Source of the DNA: Halalkalibacter oceani | GTDB taxonomy: Bacteria > Bacillota > Bacilli > Bacillales > Bacillaceae_D | Direction of reading: 5' to 3' | DNA: 64,000 nucleotides | Assembly: GCF_023715705.1 (NCBI RefSeq) | Contig: NZ_JAMBOS010000010.1 | Location: forward strand, 62,001 to 126,000 | Shown: positions 16,323-25,329 of the stretch, piece after piece | Position numbering within the stretch: the first letter of the stretch is position 1 | How the letters are laid out: each line of letters begins with the position of its first letter | Notes under the pieces: model-generated | What the model saw: the letters and a program-made list of their open reading frames with translations, nothing else | The model's database searches: none | Told to the model about the DNA's origin: nothing | Made by a program: the position numbers and the translations under genes

Positions 16323-17615
16323 ATGACGTTGACTCAGTTACATGATCAATCAGAAGAAGCGTTGAAAGACCGCTTGGCTGAATTAAAGGCCGACTATGAG
16401 CAGTATCGCACGAAAAATTTGAAATTGGATATGTCCCGCGGCAAACCGAGTCCGGAACAATTGGAGCTATCGATGCCAATGTTGGATGTCCTCTCCTCAA
16501 AATCAGCGATGAACGCAGAAAATGGCGTTGATACGCGCAATTACGGACAGCTTGATGGCATTCCGGAAGCGAAACGTTTCTTTGCTGATTTACTTGGGGT
16601 AGAGACAGAAGAAGTGATTGTCGGTGGGAATTCCAGTCTTAATTTAATGCATGATACGATTATGCGTGGAATGGTATTTGGTTTCCCAGAAAGCAGCGCC
16701 CCGTGGTCGAAGCAGGGGAAGATCAAGTTTATTTGTCCGGTGCCGGGCTACGACCGCCACTTTGCGATATGTGAATTGTTTGGCATTGAAATGATTCAGG
16801 TAGCGATTAACGAAGAAGGTCCGGATATGGATGAAGTCGAGCGTCTCGTCCGTGACGATGATTCGATTAAAGGAATGTGGTGCGTGCCGAAATACAGCAA
16901 TCCGTCCGGCTCGACATACAGTGATGAAACGGTCGAGCGTCTCGTTTCGATGGAAGCGAAAGCGAATGATTTTCGTCTGTTTTGGGACGACGCCTATACG
17001 GTTCATCATTTGACGGATGAGCACGATTCATTGAAAAATGTTCTCGCTGCGGCTAAAGAAGCCGGTCAGCCGAATCGGCCGATCATCTTCGCTTCAACGT
17101 CGAAGGTGACATTTCCAGGTTCGGGTGTCTCTGTCATAGCGGCAGCCCGCGACAATATCGCTCATTTTCTCAAGCTGATGTCCTCCCAGACGATCGGATT
17201 CGATAAAATCAACCAGCTCCAGCATGTCCGCTTCTTCACCGAAGTGGAACCGTTGGAGGCGCATATGAAAAAGCATGCGGAACTGATTAAGCCAAAATTC
17301 GAGCTTGTCCTGTCAACGCTTGAAGAGAAGCTTGGCGGCAAAGGAATCGCATCGTGGTCAAAGCCAAACGGCGGCTATTTCATCAGCCTCGATGTTGTTG
17401 ATGGCGCCGCCCGTAAAACGGTAGCCCTCGCAAAGGAAGTTGGCGTGACATTGACAGGAGCCGGTGCGGCTTTCCCGTATGGCATTGATCCGCGCGACCG
17501 GAATATTCGGATTGCGCCGACGTTCCCAGCAATAGACGAATTGAGAGAGGCGTTGAACGTTCTCTGCACATGCGTCGAAATCGCCAGCATTGAACAACTT
17601 CTGGCAAATAAATAA
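16323..17615 (+). CDS. aspartate aminotransferase, class I subgroup Ic-like
   Basis: A 430-residue PLP enzyme. Residues YGQLDGIPEAKRFFADLLG, NSSLNLMHD, WCVPKYSNPSGSTYSDE, FWDDAYTVHH and the Schiff-base Lys in FASTSKVTFPGSGVS are the hallmarks of the group annotated as aminotransferase family Ic, shown in other bacteria to be aspartate aminotransferases. RDRNIRIAPTFP near the C-terminus holds the substrate-binding Arg. The ATG follows AAAGGAGCTCGA. It stands alone and ends in a strong hairpin. Confidence 0.88.
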   Translation: MTLTQLHDQSEEALKDRLAELKADYEQYRTKNLKLDMSRGKPSPEQLELSMPMLDVLSSKSAMNAENGVDTRNYGQLDGIPEAKRFFADLLGVETEEVIVGGNSSLNLMHDTIMRGMVFGFPESSAPWSKQGKIKFICPVPGYDRHFAICELFGIEMIQVAINEEGPDMDEVERLVRDDDSIKGMWCVPKYSNPSGSTYSDETVERLVSMEAKANDFRLFWDDAYTVHHLTDEHDSLKNVLAAAKEAGQPNRPIIFASTSKVTFPGSGVSVIAAARDNIAHFLKLMSSQTIGFDKINQLQHVRFFTEVEPLEAHMKKHAELIKPKFELVLSTLEEKLGGKGIASWSKPNGGYFISLDVVDGAARKTVALAKEVGVTLTGAGAAFPYGIDPRDRNIRIAPTFPAIDELREALNVLCTCVEIASIEQLLANK

Positions 17616-17622
17616 AAAGCGA

Positions 17623-17666
17623 AGAGGCTGGACAAAAGGTAGTTTTTTACCTTTTGACCAGCCTCT
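17623..17666. terminator. long hairpin, probable bidirectional terminator
   Basis: AGAGGCTGG-A-CAAAAGGTA (17623-17641) pairs with TACCTTTTG-A-CCAGCCTCT (17648-17666) with one A-A mismatch. It lies between convergent genes. A T run follows only in the leftward direction, after a few bases. Confidence 0.7.
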
Positions 17667-17683
17667 AAGCAATGAGCGGAACC

Positions 17684-17726
17684 GCCACAAGCCCGTTGTG
17701 AGTGGGTTTCACAACGGGCTTGTGGC
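17684..17726. repeat. perfect 18-bp inverted repeat with GTGGGTT loop
   Basis: GCCACAAGCCCGTTGTGA (17684-17701) is matched exactly by its reverse complement at 17709-17726. The loop is GTGGGTT, also seen in the hairpin at 30544-30576 with different arms. No T run follows, so it is not a simple terminator. Confidence 0.7.
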
Positions 17727-17774
17727 GTGTGAAGCCATTGCCAGTAGGTCCAAAGCTAGTTTTGTCTCAAGCTC
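17717..17774 (+). repeat. 58-bp dispersed repeat, copy 1
   Basis: These 58 bases recur at 28004-28061 with two mismatches. The first ten bases form part of the hairpin at 17684-17726; the second copy lacks the left arm. Neither copy encodes an open frame in common. Confidence 0.85.
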
Positions 17775-17798
17775 TTTCTTTTTTTGCCAGAGGCGTCC

Positions 17799-18554
17799 TC
17801 AAGCAAAAAGATGATGAAACAGGCGATCCCTGTCTTCAAAAAATTGCTTCATGATCGAATAATGCTGGGTCTGCTCTAAGCTGATTTCCTCCATCCCTTC
17901 CTCGGTAAGCTGGATGATTTTCGCACCCGGATAAGCCATTAAAATCGGGGAATGGGTTGAAATAATAAACTGTGAGTCCTGCTCAATCAGCTCATGCATT
18001 CTCGCTAACATCGACAGCTGCCGCAGGGGAGAAAGCGCTGCCTCTGGCTCATCTAATATGTACAGCCCGTTTCCCCGAAACCGTTCGGTAAAGGCGGCAA
18101 AGAAAGATTCACCATGTGATTGTTCGTGCAACGACTTTCCTCCAAAGGAATCTATCACTTTACGTCCGGCAGCCGGTTCTTTATCTAATTCTTCGATATT
18201 CGTGGCGACATTGTAAAACGTTTCCGCCCGGAAGAAAAAGCTATCTTTCGCCCGATTGGTTCCTTTCACAACACGCAAAAAGCTGTCCAAATTTGAATGA
18301 GAATCATAGCTGGAAAAAGAAAAATTCAATGAGCCGCCTTCCGGGTTGAATCCCAGGGCGATTGCAATTCCTTCAAGCAGCGTTGATTTTCCGATCCCAT
18401 TTTCGCCAATCAGACACGTCAAGTTAGGATGAAAGGACACCGTCCCGAAGTTTTGCATAAACGGGAGCGTAAGCGGAAAAGTGTCGTAAGACGAAATCAG
18501 TTCCTCCTTCAAACGGACCTCGCGAATAAATTGTGAATCCCGGTTTAACTTCAT
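17799..18554 (-). CDS. AAA-family ATPase, ABC-like (AAA_21 type)
   Basis: A 251-residue soluble predicted ATPase. Walker A is GENGIGKSTLLEGIA near residue 50, a signature-like HGESFFAAF near residue 148, Walker B LYILDEPEAALSP near residue 170, and a final switch His in FIISTHSPILMA. This is the compact form of RecF/OLD-like ATPases with no nuclease or transport domain. Function unknown. The ATG at 18554 follows AAGGAAGGATCGAG. It has no obvious operon partner. Confidence 0.85.
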   Translation of the reverse strand: MKLNRDSQFIREVRLKEELISSYDTFPLTLPFMQNFGTVSFHPNLTCLIGENGIGKSTLLEGIAIALGFNPEGGSLNFSFSSYDSHSNLDSFLRVVKGTNRAKDSFFFRAETFYNVATNIEELDKEPAAGRKVIDSFGGKSLHEQSHGESFFAAFTERFRGNGLYILDEPEAALSPLRQLSMLARMHELIEQDSQFIISTHSPILMAYPGAKIIQLTEEGMEEISLEQTQHYSIMKQFFEDRDRLFHHLFA

Positions 18555-18671
18555 CTCGATCCTTCCTTTTATTGAATGTAGCTCGTCCGACTATATTCTG
18601 TCGTTTCTAACACAATAGCATGAAAGCAAGGCTATCCTCTACCCGTTAAGGGAGGCAATGAGAAAATGCTG

Positions 18672-18710
18672 AAAAAAAACAGGCGGTTTCTCTTAAAACC
18701 GATCCTGTTT
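18672..18710 (-). terminator. terminator of the SARP/LAL regulator gene
   Basis: On the minus strand AAACAGGAtCGGTTT pairs with AAACCG-CCTGTTT and runs into a stretch of eight T residues. It overlaps the stop codon of the regulator gene. Confidence 0.75.
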
Positions 18711-21571
18711 CACATCGATTTTGAATAGTTGGTGAACATCGCTTCAATTTTGGCTACGACCGGGATTCCGAGTTCTTTTTCGATCATTTGCTGATAAAGC
18801 TTTGACACTCTGTTGGCGTGAAGAAGCATCTTCGCTGTCAGCAGCTTCTCGATATAATCGAGGTAAATACTCTCTTGATAAGGTTCTTTGTTCAATAATT
18901 TGTCATAATAATGTTGTCCGGTTGAAAAGTCCCCGGTATTCCAATAATATTCGGCCAGTTCCTGCAGAAGATTCACATAGAGGACGCGATACCTTTCCCG
19001 GTCAAGCTCTAAAAAGATATTGTAAGGATAGCCCTCGAAGTAGTCTCCTTTGTATAAAGCTTCAGCTTGTTTCAAATCTTGAATTCTTTCTAACGGACTA
19101 AGGGAGTTTTTTTGCTCTGCTAATCGGGTGAATTCATTAATGTCGAGGTGAATGTACTCTGTATCTAAATAATAATGTTCACCATCGCGCTTAATGAAAG
19201 AGGATGAGGGTCCTTTTTTTAAATCGGGCTCCAACGATTTACGCAAGTTGGATAAGGCGACGTAGAACTGGTTGTTCGCCGATTCCATCAGCCCGCCAGG
19301 AAAAAGTTCTTCAAGGATGCTGTCTTTGTTTATTTTACTCCCTTGATGCGTAATCAAATATTGCAGCAAGTGCAAGCTGGCCTTTCGTTTAATAGGTACG
19401 AGCTTATGATTGGCACGGATTTCAAAGTTTCCCAACGTTGTGATGGAAAGAGCGGTGCGGTCAGCATGCTGTTTCTCCTTGATAAGAACCGGCTTCCTCT
19501 CCGGTTCGGGGTGGAGCGCTACTTCAGTCGAAGCTGAGGAGAGTAACCAGTGATAGTTTTTGCCGGTGCAAATATCCTGAAACTCTTTTAATGTAGCGGC
19601 CGCAGCTTCATTTTTTCCCTGCTTTGTGTAAAGGCTCGTTTGTAACTGCAGAATGTTGCATTTTAAATAGGCGGAGTCCGTGACATAAGTGTACGCTTTA
19701 GATAAGTAAAGCTCTGCCAAATCCCAATTTTCGAGCTCAATGTAAGTCGTGGAAAGTTCCTTATACACCCAGGCCATCGCATATTCGATTTGAAACTCCT
19801 CGGCCGTAGCTTTCGCTTTATTAATCCATTCGAGCGCGTGGTGATGATCGCCAATTAAGCGAAAGTATTTCCCCATTGAACAGTAAGGATAAATGATAGA
19901 AGCGTTATGGCGTTGCTTTGATATTTTCAATGTTTCTTCTAACAGAAGTTTCGCCTTATCTAATTTCTTGTTCATGAGATGGACTTCCGCTAATATCCAC
20001 GATGAAATATGAGTAGGGTGAAAAAAATTGTTCAGATTTGGATATGACAACGATTCCTGAGCAGCTTCAAGCGCTTTATCAGCGTTGCCCTTATAGAAAT
20101 AAATGACAGATTGGAGTGAAAGGTTAATCGCGATCATCTGATTATCTTTGTTTTGATGGGACTCTTGCAAGGATTCGGCGCAAAGCTGTTCAGCTTTCCC
20201 GATTTCCCCGCTGTAAAAATAAGCGGCGGCCAGTTGATGCTTGTAATGAGAAACCGATAATGGATTCAGTTGGTTACCATATTGTTTTAAATTGTTTTCC
20301 ATCGCCGGTATCACTTTTTGCAAAGCGCTTAACGGCAGGCATTTTACAAGGAATAATCCAATACTGGCTGTATGTAACCGGGGAGAAACTTCCTGGAAAA
20401 ACCAATCAACAAATTCGACAAACCTGGAGGGCGGATAAAATTCTTTCATCTTTGCCATGATTTGTGTCGCTACAAAAAAATTGTTACTGGAGATAGCATG
20501 GGCAAATGCATGAAAGAAATCTTTCTTTTCTTCATAGATTGTCGAAAGTTGACTATGCAGCTTTTGAATCGTGTCGGTTTCGGATTGTTTTGTCAGTTGT
20601 TTCGTCAGAAAGGCTTGAAATAAAGGGTGGTAGCGCACTTCGCCATAATCATTTTGATAAATAAAGAGATGATTTGTCAGCAGGTGGTCAATAATTTGCT
20701 CTGAGTGATGAATGTTTAAATATTTGTCAATGACTTCCGGGTTAAGCTCGTAAAGGATCGATGTCCGCCGAAGAAAATAATTAATTTCATCACTTTGTTT
20801 GGCAAGAATTTCTTCACCTAAATAATTGTAAATATCTTCGGTTCCTTTGAAGTTTATCCAAAACGGCAATCGCTCTGTTACATTAATATCTTTGATCAAG
20901 TCCTGCAATAATTGCAGGCAGGCAGGCCAGCCTTCTGTTTTTGAATAAATGAGATGAACTTCCTGGTTCCGTAAGTCGATTTTGTGTAAACGGGAAAAGT
21001 ATTGCTTGATTTCATCTGGAGTAAATCTCAGCTCTTTTGTACTCAAGTGGGCCAGTTTATTTTTCAATTTTAAATTTACGAGATTTAAATTAGGGCGTAT
21101 GCGACTCGTAATGATAAAGGTAACGTGAGGGGAGACATGAGATAGAATATTGATTAACATCCGTTCGATCTCCCGGCTTTGGTCAATCGTCTGATAATCA
21201 TCCAAAACGATTATGAGCTGTTCCGGCCAGGTTGATAAAATGCTCATAATTTTATCCAGCTCACGGGAAAGGTCAGCGTCCGACACATCATAGATCACAT
21301 TTTCGCCGGATATTTTTCTCATAATCGCGGTTTTTAAATAGGAGAGAAAAACAGCCGGATTACTGTCGATTTGTGAGAGCTTATACCAGACTGCGGGTAT
21401 ATTCCTTTCCTTGGTGAAGCTCGAAACGAGTGTGGTTTTTCCGTAGCCGCCGTCACTTATCAGACAGATGAGGGAACAGTCTAAATGTTTTTCCAGGTAA
21501 GTAAATAAACGCTTTCTAACCAAATAAGGAGTATAATGCGGCACACTTAACTTTGATTCAAAAAATAGCAT
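18710..21571 (-). CDS. large ATP-dependent transcriptional regulator: MalT/LAL-like NTPase, TPRs and SARP-type DNA-binding plus BTAD domain
   Basis: A 953-residue regulator. The N-terminus (FFESKLSVPHYTPYLVRKRL) is that of MalT-like STAND ATPases, with Walker A DGGYGKTTLV near residue 41 and Walker B LIIVLDDYQ near residue 120. Residues about 350-690 are TPR-like helices. Instead of a LuxR helix-turn-helix, the C-terminus carries an OmpR-like winged helix (LGNFEIRANHKLVPIKRKASLHLLQYL ... NNQFYVALSNLRKSLEP, shown in part) followed by a BTAD domain (YKGDYFEGYPYNIFLELDRERYR), the arrangement of SARP regulators. It is divergent from the monooxygenase operon, and three promoters in the neighbouring island carry 11-bp phased direct repeats of SARP type. 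Likely an activator responding to the pathway substrate. Confidence 0.85.
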   Translation of the reverse strand: MLFFESKLSVPHYTPYLVRKRLFTYLEKHLDCSLICLISDGGYGKTTLVSSFTKERNIPAVWYKLSQIDSNPAVFLSYLKTAIMRKISGENVIYDVSDADLSRELDKIMSILSTWPEQLIIVLDDYQTIDQSREIERMLINILSHVSPHVTFIITSRIRPNLNLVNLKLKNKLAHLSTKELRFTPDEIKQYFSRLHKIDLRNQEVHLIYSKTEGWPACLQLLQDLIKDINVTERLPFWINFKGTEDIYNYLGEEILAKQSDEINYFLRRTSILYELNPEVIDKYLNIHHSEQIIDHLLTNHLFIYQNDYGEVRYHPLFQAFLTKQLTKQSETDTIQKLHSQLSTIYEEKKDFFHAFAHAISSNNFFVATQIMAKMKEFYPPSRFVEFVDWFFQEVSPRLHTASIGLFLVKCLPLSALQKVIPAMENNLKQYGNQLNPLSVSHYKHQLAAAYFYSGEIGKAEQLCAESLQESHQNKDNQMIAINLSLQSVIYFYKGNADKALEAAQESLSYPNLNNFFHPTHISSWILAEVHLMNKKLDKAKLLLEETLKISKQRHNASIIYPYCSMGKYFRLIGDHHHALEWINKAKATAEEFQIEYAMAWVYKELSTTYIELENWDLAELYLSKAYTYVTDSAYLKCNILQLQTSLYTKQGKNEAAAATLKEFQDICTGKNYHWLLSSASTEVALHPEPERKPVLIKEKQHADRTALSITTLGNFEIRANHKLVPIKRKASLHLLQYLITHQGSKINKDSILEELFPGGLMESANNQFYVALSNLRKSLEPDLKKGPSSSFIKRDGEHYYLDTEYIHLDINEFTRLAEQKNSLSPLERIQDLKQAEALYKGDYFEGYPYNIFLELDRERYRVLYVNLLQELAEYYWNTGDFSTGQHYYDKLLNKEPYQESIYLDYIEKLLTAKMLLHANRVSKLYQQMIEKELGIPVVAKIEAMFTNYSKSM

Positions 21572-21585
21572 GTAGACCCTTCAAA

Positions 21586-21600
21586 ATGTAAGCGCATTCA
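21586..21600 (-). promoter_or_regulatory. catabolite-response element (cre), CcpA site
   Basis: ATGTAAGCGCATTCA fits the Bacillus cre consensus WTGNAANCGNWNNCW at every position. It lies in the leader of the regulator gene, between its promoter (21656-21684) and start codon, a road-block position. This would put the whole island under carbon catabolite repression. Confidence 0.7.
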
Positions 21601-21655
21601 CTAAAGTGCCCAACATACCCAGGACATCCCCAACTTCTACATATTTTTGCTATTA

Positions 21656-21684
21656 ATACTATTTATAAGTTACTTAATTGTCAA
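21656..21684 (-). promoter_or_regulatory. sigma-A promoter of the SARP/LAL regulator
   Basis: Minus strand: TTGACA (21684-21679), 17 bp, TAGTAT (21661-21656). The GTAAG repeats of the divergent promoter begin only seven bases beyond the -35 box, so the regulator could also control its own gene. Confidence 0.7.
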
Positions 21685-21690
21685 GCGTAT

Positions 21691-21838
21691 GTAAGTCAAT
21701 CGTAAGAAAAATATTTATCAGCTGTTAGTATTTATTTATCTTACAGTAAGAAGGACTGTAGTGGCATACAGTCTTTTTCTATTTTACTGGGGTTAAAATT
21801 GTAAGAAAATTCAGAACTGCATGTAAGGGTGTGGTTAG
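21691..21838 (+). promoter_or_regulatory. array of 11-bp phased GTAAG/GTTAG direct repeats (SARP-type operator)
   Basis: GTAAG occurs at 21691, 21702, 21746, 21801 and 21823, and GTTAG at 21724 and 21834. All seven starts are congruent modulo 11, so they lie on one face of the helix. SARP regulators in actinomycetes bind direct repeats at 11-bp intervals, the last one about 8 bp upstream of the -10 box; here the last repeat ends 8-10 bases before TATATAGT. The downstream three repeats recur with the same spacing at two other promoters of the island. Confidence 0.75.
21754..21778 (+). terminator. short intrinsic terminator within the repeat array
   Basis: GACTGTA (21754-21760) pairs with TACAGTC (21767-21773), followed by five T residues. 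It lies between the two halves of the repeat array, upstream of the presumed start site, and may insulate the operon from rightward read-through. Confidence 0.6.
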
Positions 21839-21854
21839 GTAGCTTTTATATAGT
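21801..21854 (+). promoter_or_regulatory. SARP-type promoter P1 (monooxygenase operon)
   Basis: GTAAG (21801), GTAAG (21823), GTTAG (21834), then 10 bases and TATAGT (21849-21854). No usable -35 box is present, as expected if the regulator supplies it. The spacing GTAAG-6-GTTAG-10-TATAGT is identical to that of P2. Confidence 0.75.
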
Positions 21855-21954
21855 GCGATTAGATCGACTGGAACAGAAAGGAGGCAGCAAGGGCAAGGCA
21901 AGTGTGTTGGTCCGCACACATCAATTCAGATCTGAAGATAACGGAGGGGAAAGT

Positions 21955-23193
21955 ATGAAATTTGTATTCATGAACTTAATGTCATATCGTGATTTACCTG
22001 AAGATTTCACGGAAAAGTATAAAAGCGTCTATATTTCACTGCCGAACAAAGTGTATGATCCCGAAAAAGGGCATCAAATGTACAACGACTTTATCGATCA
22101 ATACGAGCTGGCGATTGATTTAGGCTTTGATGGTGTAGGGGTAAACGAGCACCATGCGAATGCGTACGGAATGATGCCTTCACCGAACTTGATCGCCGCC
22201 ACACTGGCGCGAAAAGTGAAGGATTCGGAGCGAACGGTTCTAATCGTCTTGGGCAACAGTCTGGCCCTTTATAATCCGCCGATTCGGGTCGCCGAGGAAT
22301 TGGCGATGCTGGATAATATTTCAGGCGGGCGCCTGATTGCCGGTTTTCCGGTTGGTACCTCGATGGATACAAACTATGCGTACGGCATTAATCCGGCTGA
22401 GCTAAGGCCCCGTTATTATGAGGCCCATGATTTAATTATGAAGGCGTGGAAGGAGCGAGAAGTCTTCCATTTTAATGGGGAATTTAACCAATTAAGATAT
22501 GTCAATGTCTGGACCCGGCCTTATCAGGAGCCTCATCCGCCCGTTTGGATTCCGGGCGGCGCAGCTAGCCAGGAGACGTTTGACTGGGTAGCAGAAAACG
22601 ACTATCAATATAGCTATCTCAGCTTTTACGGGCATGAATTTGCGAAAGATAAGTTTGATAAGTTCTGGGAGCGCCGGAAGCAATTAGGACTCGATATGAA
22701 CCCGTATAAAGTCGGTTTTGTTCAAATGATCTGTATTTCAGAAACCGATGAAAAAGCGAAGGAAGAATATGAAGAGCATATTAACTATTTCTTTGAAAAA
22801 AGCTTTCATGTATCACCGGAATTCCTCGAGGCTCCGGGCTACCGAACAGAAAAAAGTGTCAGGGCGGGGATGCAAAGCCAGTATGGAACCGAAAGCGCCG
22901 GAGCGAAGCTGAGAGCAGGCTTGAACTGGGAACAGATGGTGGAAGGAGGCTATATTATTGCGGGTTCTCCTGAAAGCGTTATCAAGCAAATAAGAAAGGC
23001 GATTAAGAAGCTGCATGTCGGTCATTTTATCGCGCTCTTAAATCATGGATCGATGCCGCATGAGCTGGCACTGAAAAACATCCGTCTAATGGGAGAAGAA
23101 GTGATTCCCCATGTGCGCGACATTTGGGGCGATCAATATGAGGTACAGAACTGGCCGGAAGTCACAGAAAAAGCAGCGGTAAAAAAAGGGTAG
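21955..23193 (+). CDS. LLM-class flavin-dependent monooxygenase
   Basis: A 412-residue luciferase-like TIM-barrel protein that would use reduced FMN and O2 to oxygenate the pathway substrate. The conserved VGVNEHHANAYGMMPSPNL is near residue 60, RIGVAEELAMLDNISGGRLIAGFPVGT near 115, and the phosphate-binding end IIAGSPESVIKQI near 330. The ATG at 21955 follows GGAGGGGAAAGT; the extension upstream to 21829 lies over the promoter and is not coding. An FMN reductase at the end of the same gene group is its probable partner. The substrate is unknown. Confidence 0.87.
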   Translation: MKFVFMNLMSYRDLPEDFTEKYKSVYISLPNKVYDPEKGHQMYNDFIDQYELAIDLGFDGVGVNEHHANAYGMMPSPNLIAATLARKVKDSERTVLIVLGNSLALYNPPIRVAEELAMLDNISGGRLIAGFPVGTSMDTNYAYGINPAELRPRYYEAHDLIMKAWKEREVFHFNGEFNQLRYVNVWTRPYQEPHPPVWIPGGAASQETFDWVAENDYQYSYLSFYGHEFAKDKFDKFWERRKQLGLDMNPYKVGFVQMICISETDEKAKEEYEEHINYFFEKSFHVSPEFLEAPGYRTEKSVRAGMQSQYGTESAGAKLRAGLNWEQMVEGGYIIAGSPESVIKQIRKAIKKLHVGHFIALLNHGSMPHELALKNIRLMGEEVIPHVRDIWGDQYEVQNWPEVTEKAAVKKG

Positions 23194-23208
23194 AGGGAGG
23201 AATCAATC

Positions 23209-24021
23209 ATGGCTGTACCAGCAGTAGAAACGGTGAACGTAAGAGATAACATCAGAGCGAAGGTTTTGGTTGCCGGCGAAGGGAAGCCTTTAGTTTATCT
23301 TCACGGCGCGGGCGGGCTACAATGGGATGGTTATTTGGATCGTCTTGCTGAGCATTACAAAGTGTACGCACCTTACCATATTGGAACAGGCGGCTCACTC
23401 GGCAAAGATGAAATACACGACTGGTGGGATTTAGTTCTTTATTATTATGAACTGTTTGATGCGCTCGGATTGGAAAAAGTCGATATCATCGGTCATTCGT
23501 TCGGGGGGATGGTTGCAGCAGAGCTGGCCTCGACCAATCCGGAGCGCGTGACGAACCTGGTATTAGTGTGCGCAACGGGATTATGGCTTGATGAAGCGCC
23601 GGTCAAGGATGTTTTTACGATGCTTAACACGCCGGATGTCTTGTTCCAGCATCTGTTTGCCGATCTCCATTCACCGGCAGCCCAGGCATTTGCCAATGCG
23701 GCGCCGGAGGATGAGGAAGAGCGGATTGACTTTATGGTCGCGCAAAATACAGCCGCCGCAGAAGCCGCAAAATTTATGTGGGGCATCCCGGATAAGGGGT
23801 TAAGCCGGCGGATTCACCGGGTGAAAGCGAACAGCTGCATCATTTGGGGCGCAAAGGATGCACTCGTCCCGGTTGATTATGCTTATGAATACCACAAAAA
23901 ATTGCCGGGCTCACAAGTCGTGATTATGGAAAATTCCGGCCACTATCCTCAGGCTGAGGAGCTTGAAGCAGTTGTTACCGCGACACTTCAATTTTTACAG
24001 GCGGCTCATGTGGCAAAGTAG
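23209..24021 (+). CDS. alpha/beta-fold hydrolase
   Basis: A 270-residue hydrolase with oxyanion-hole region LVYLHGAGGLQWDGYL, nucleophile elbow GHSFGGMVAAELA (Ser near residue 94), probable acid Asp in IIWGAKDALVPVDYA and His in ENSGHYPQAEE. It resembles C-C bond hydrolases of meta-cleavage pathways and simple esterases. It begins 15 bases after the monooxygenase gene, with AGGGAGGAAT, so the two are probably a functional pair acting on one substrate. Confidence 0.87.
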   Translation: MAVPAVETVNVRDNIRAKVLVAGEGKPLVYLHGAGGLQWDGYLDRLAEHYKVYAPYHIGTGGSLGKDEIHDWWDLVLYYYELFDALGLEKVDIIGHSFGGMVAAELASTNPERVTNLVLVCATGLWLDEAPVKDVFTMLNTPDVLFQHLFADLHSPAAQAFANAAPEDEEERIDFMVAQNTAAAEAAKFMWGIPDKGLSRRIHRVKANSCIIWGAKDALVPVDYAYEYHKKLPGSQVVIMENSGHYPQAEELEAVVTATLQFLQAAHVAK

Positions 24022-24050
24022 ACGGCTGACTTGAGACCGGGACATTAGAC

Positions 24051-24085
24051 AAAGTGAGCAGGAAATCCGTTTTCTGCTCACTTTT
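24051..24085 (+). terminator. hairpin between hydrolase and TRAP genes
   Basis: AAAGTGAGCAG-GAAA pairs with TTTT-CTGCTCACTTT across a four-base loop and is followed by TTATC. The T tract is short, so it is probably a partial terminator reducing TRAP expression relative to the first two genes. Confidence 0.6.
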
Positions 24086-24208
24086 ATCAGGACTGGCTGC
24101 TGTCTGATCGTTCGATAAAACCGAAAACAGCAGCCGTCTTTCCAGGCAGACAGAAGCGTGGAAATGCAATGACATACGTTCGTAATCATGAATGAAGGGA
24201 AGAGTGAA

Positions 24209-25306
24209 ATGAAAAAAATCGTAGCCGGCATGCTTTTATTGATGCTTTCACTACTGATGGCGTGCAGCGGACAGTCTTCTGAATCGGTCTCAACGGAGGA
24301 TAATGGGAATAGCCATGCAAGCGATTCCTCCTCGCAGGAGGGGCAGCAGGCAGCGGAGGCAATCGAATTGACGATTGCCAGTGTTTGGCCGGGCCCGCAC
24401 GGTCAGCATGTTCAGGTCGTTGAACCATTAATGGAGGAAATTGAAAACGTGACAGAAGGACGGATTACAGCAACGCTCTATCCGGCAGGGGGACTGGGTG
24501 CACCAAGTGAAACATATGACATGACCGTTACCGGGATTGCGGATATCGGATATGGACTGCACAATACGACGCCGGGGGTTTTTCACTTAGTCTCGGTTAA
24601 CAGCCTTCCGTTCATTGGGGATAGCGCAATCAATGGAACCGAGATATCGAATGCCCTGCTGGAAACATTCTCAGAAGAATTTGAAGCAGAGCACGACGGA
24701 ACGAAGATTGCTTATTTATGGATTGGCGATGGGGAGAACGTATTTACGGTTGATAAACCGATTCATAAGCCAGAGGATTTGCAAGGGCTGCGCATCAGTT
24801 TAACACCATCGCCGACTGGAAATGCATTTTTGGAAGCATTCGGAGCGATTCCGGTCACGCTGCCGATGGGCGAGGTATATGAAGCGATGCAGCGTGGAAT
24901 TGTCGACGGGGCACTTGCTAATGGATCGACGATTCCAAATTTTCAATTGGGTGACGTCGCCGGTCATATCACGAGGTTAAATCTCGTATTGCCGACCTTC
25001 TTCTGCGTCATCAATGAGGATACGTGGAGTCAGATTTCCCCGGAGGATCAGGCGGCTCTTGAAGAATTATTTGCGGTGTATGGCCTGAAGCATGCCGAAG
25101 CGTATGACTCGCTTGCTGAAGAAGGCTGGAGGATGGCAGAAGAAAAAGGCGTCGAAATTTTTGATATTCCAGAAGAAGAAAAGCATTTATGGGAAGATCC
25201 GCTTCAGCCTGTCGCAGATGAGTGGATTGAAAGCATTGAAGCAATGGGCCTGCCCGGGCGTGACGTATATGAAGAAGTGCTCAGACTGAAGGAAACGCTT
25301 GATTAA
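24209..25306 (+). CDS. TRAP transporter substrate-binding lipoprotein (DctP family)
   Basis: A 365-residue extracytoplasmic binding protein. It has a lipoprotein signal peptide (MKKIVAGMLLLMLSLLMAC, Cys at residue 19) and a low-complexity Ser/Glu linker. The DctP fold follows, with ITATLYPAGGLGAPSETYDMTVTG and LQGLRISLTPSPTGNAFLEAFGAIPVTLPMGEVYEAMQRGIVDGA (shown in parts), including the Arg that usually binds a carboxylate. ATG at 24209 was preferred to 24188 because the signal peptide then starts normally. It is followed by the DctQ and DctM membrane subunits, so a complete Na+-driven TRAP importer for an organic anion is encoded. Confidence 0.9.
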   Translation: MKKIVAGMLLLMLSLLMACSGQSSESVSTEDNGNSHASDSSSQEGQQAAEAIELTIASVWPGPHGQHVQVVEPLMEEIENVTEGRITATLYPAGGLGAPSETYDMTVTGIADIGYGLHNTTPGVFHLVSVNSLPFIGDSAINGTEISNALLETFSEEFEAEHDGTKIAYLWIGDGENVFTVDKPIHKPEDLQGLRISLTPSPTGNAFLEAFGAIPVTLPMGEVYEAMQRGIVDGALANGSTIPNFQLGDVAGHITRLNLVLPTFFCVINEDTWSQISPEDQAALEELFAVYGLKHAEAYDSLAEEGWRMAEEKGVEIFDIPEEEKHLWEDPLQPVADEWIESIEAMGLPGRDVYEEVLRLKETLD

Positions 25307-25329
25307 TCTGGAAAGCCGGGGTGAACGGA

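Noticed and set aside
21829-21954. An N-terminal extension of the LLM monooxygenase
   Set aside because: It overlaps the -10 box of P1, and family proteins begin at MKFVFMNLM (21955).
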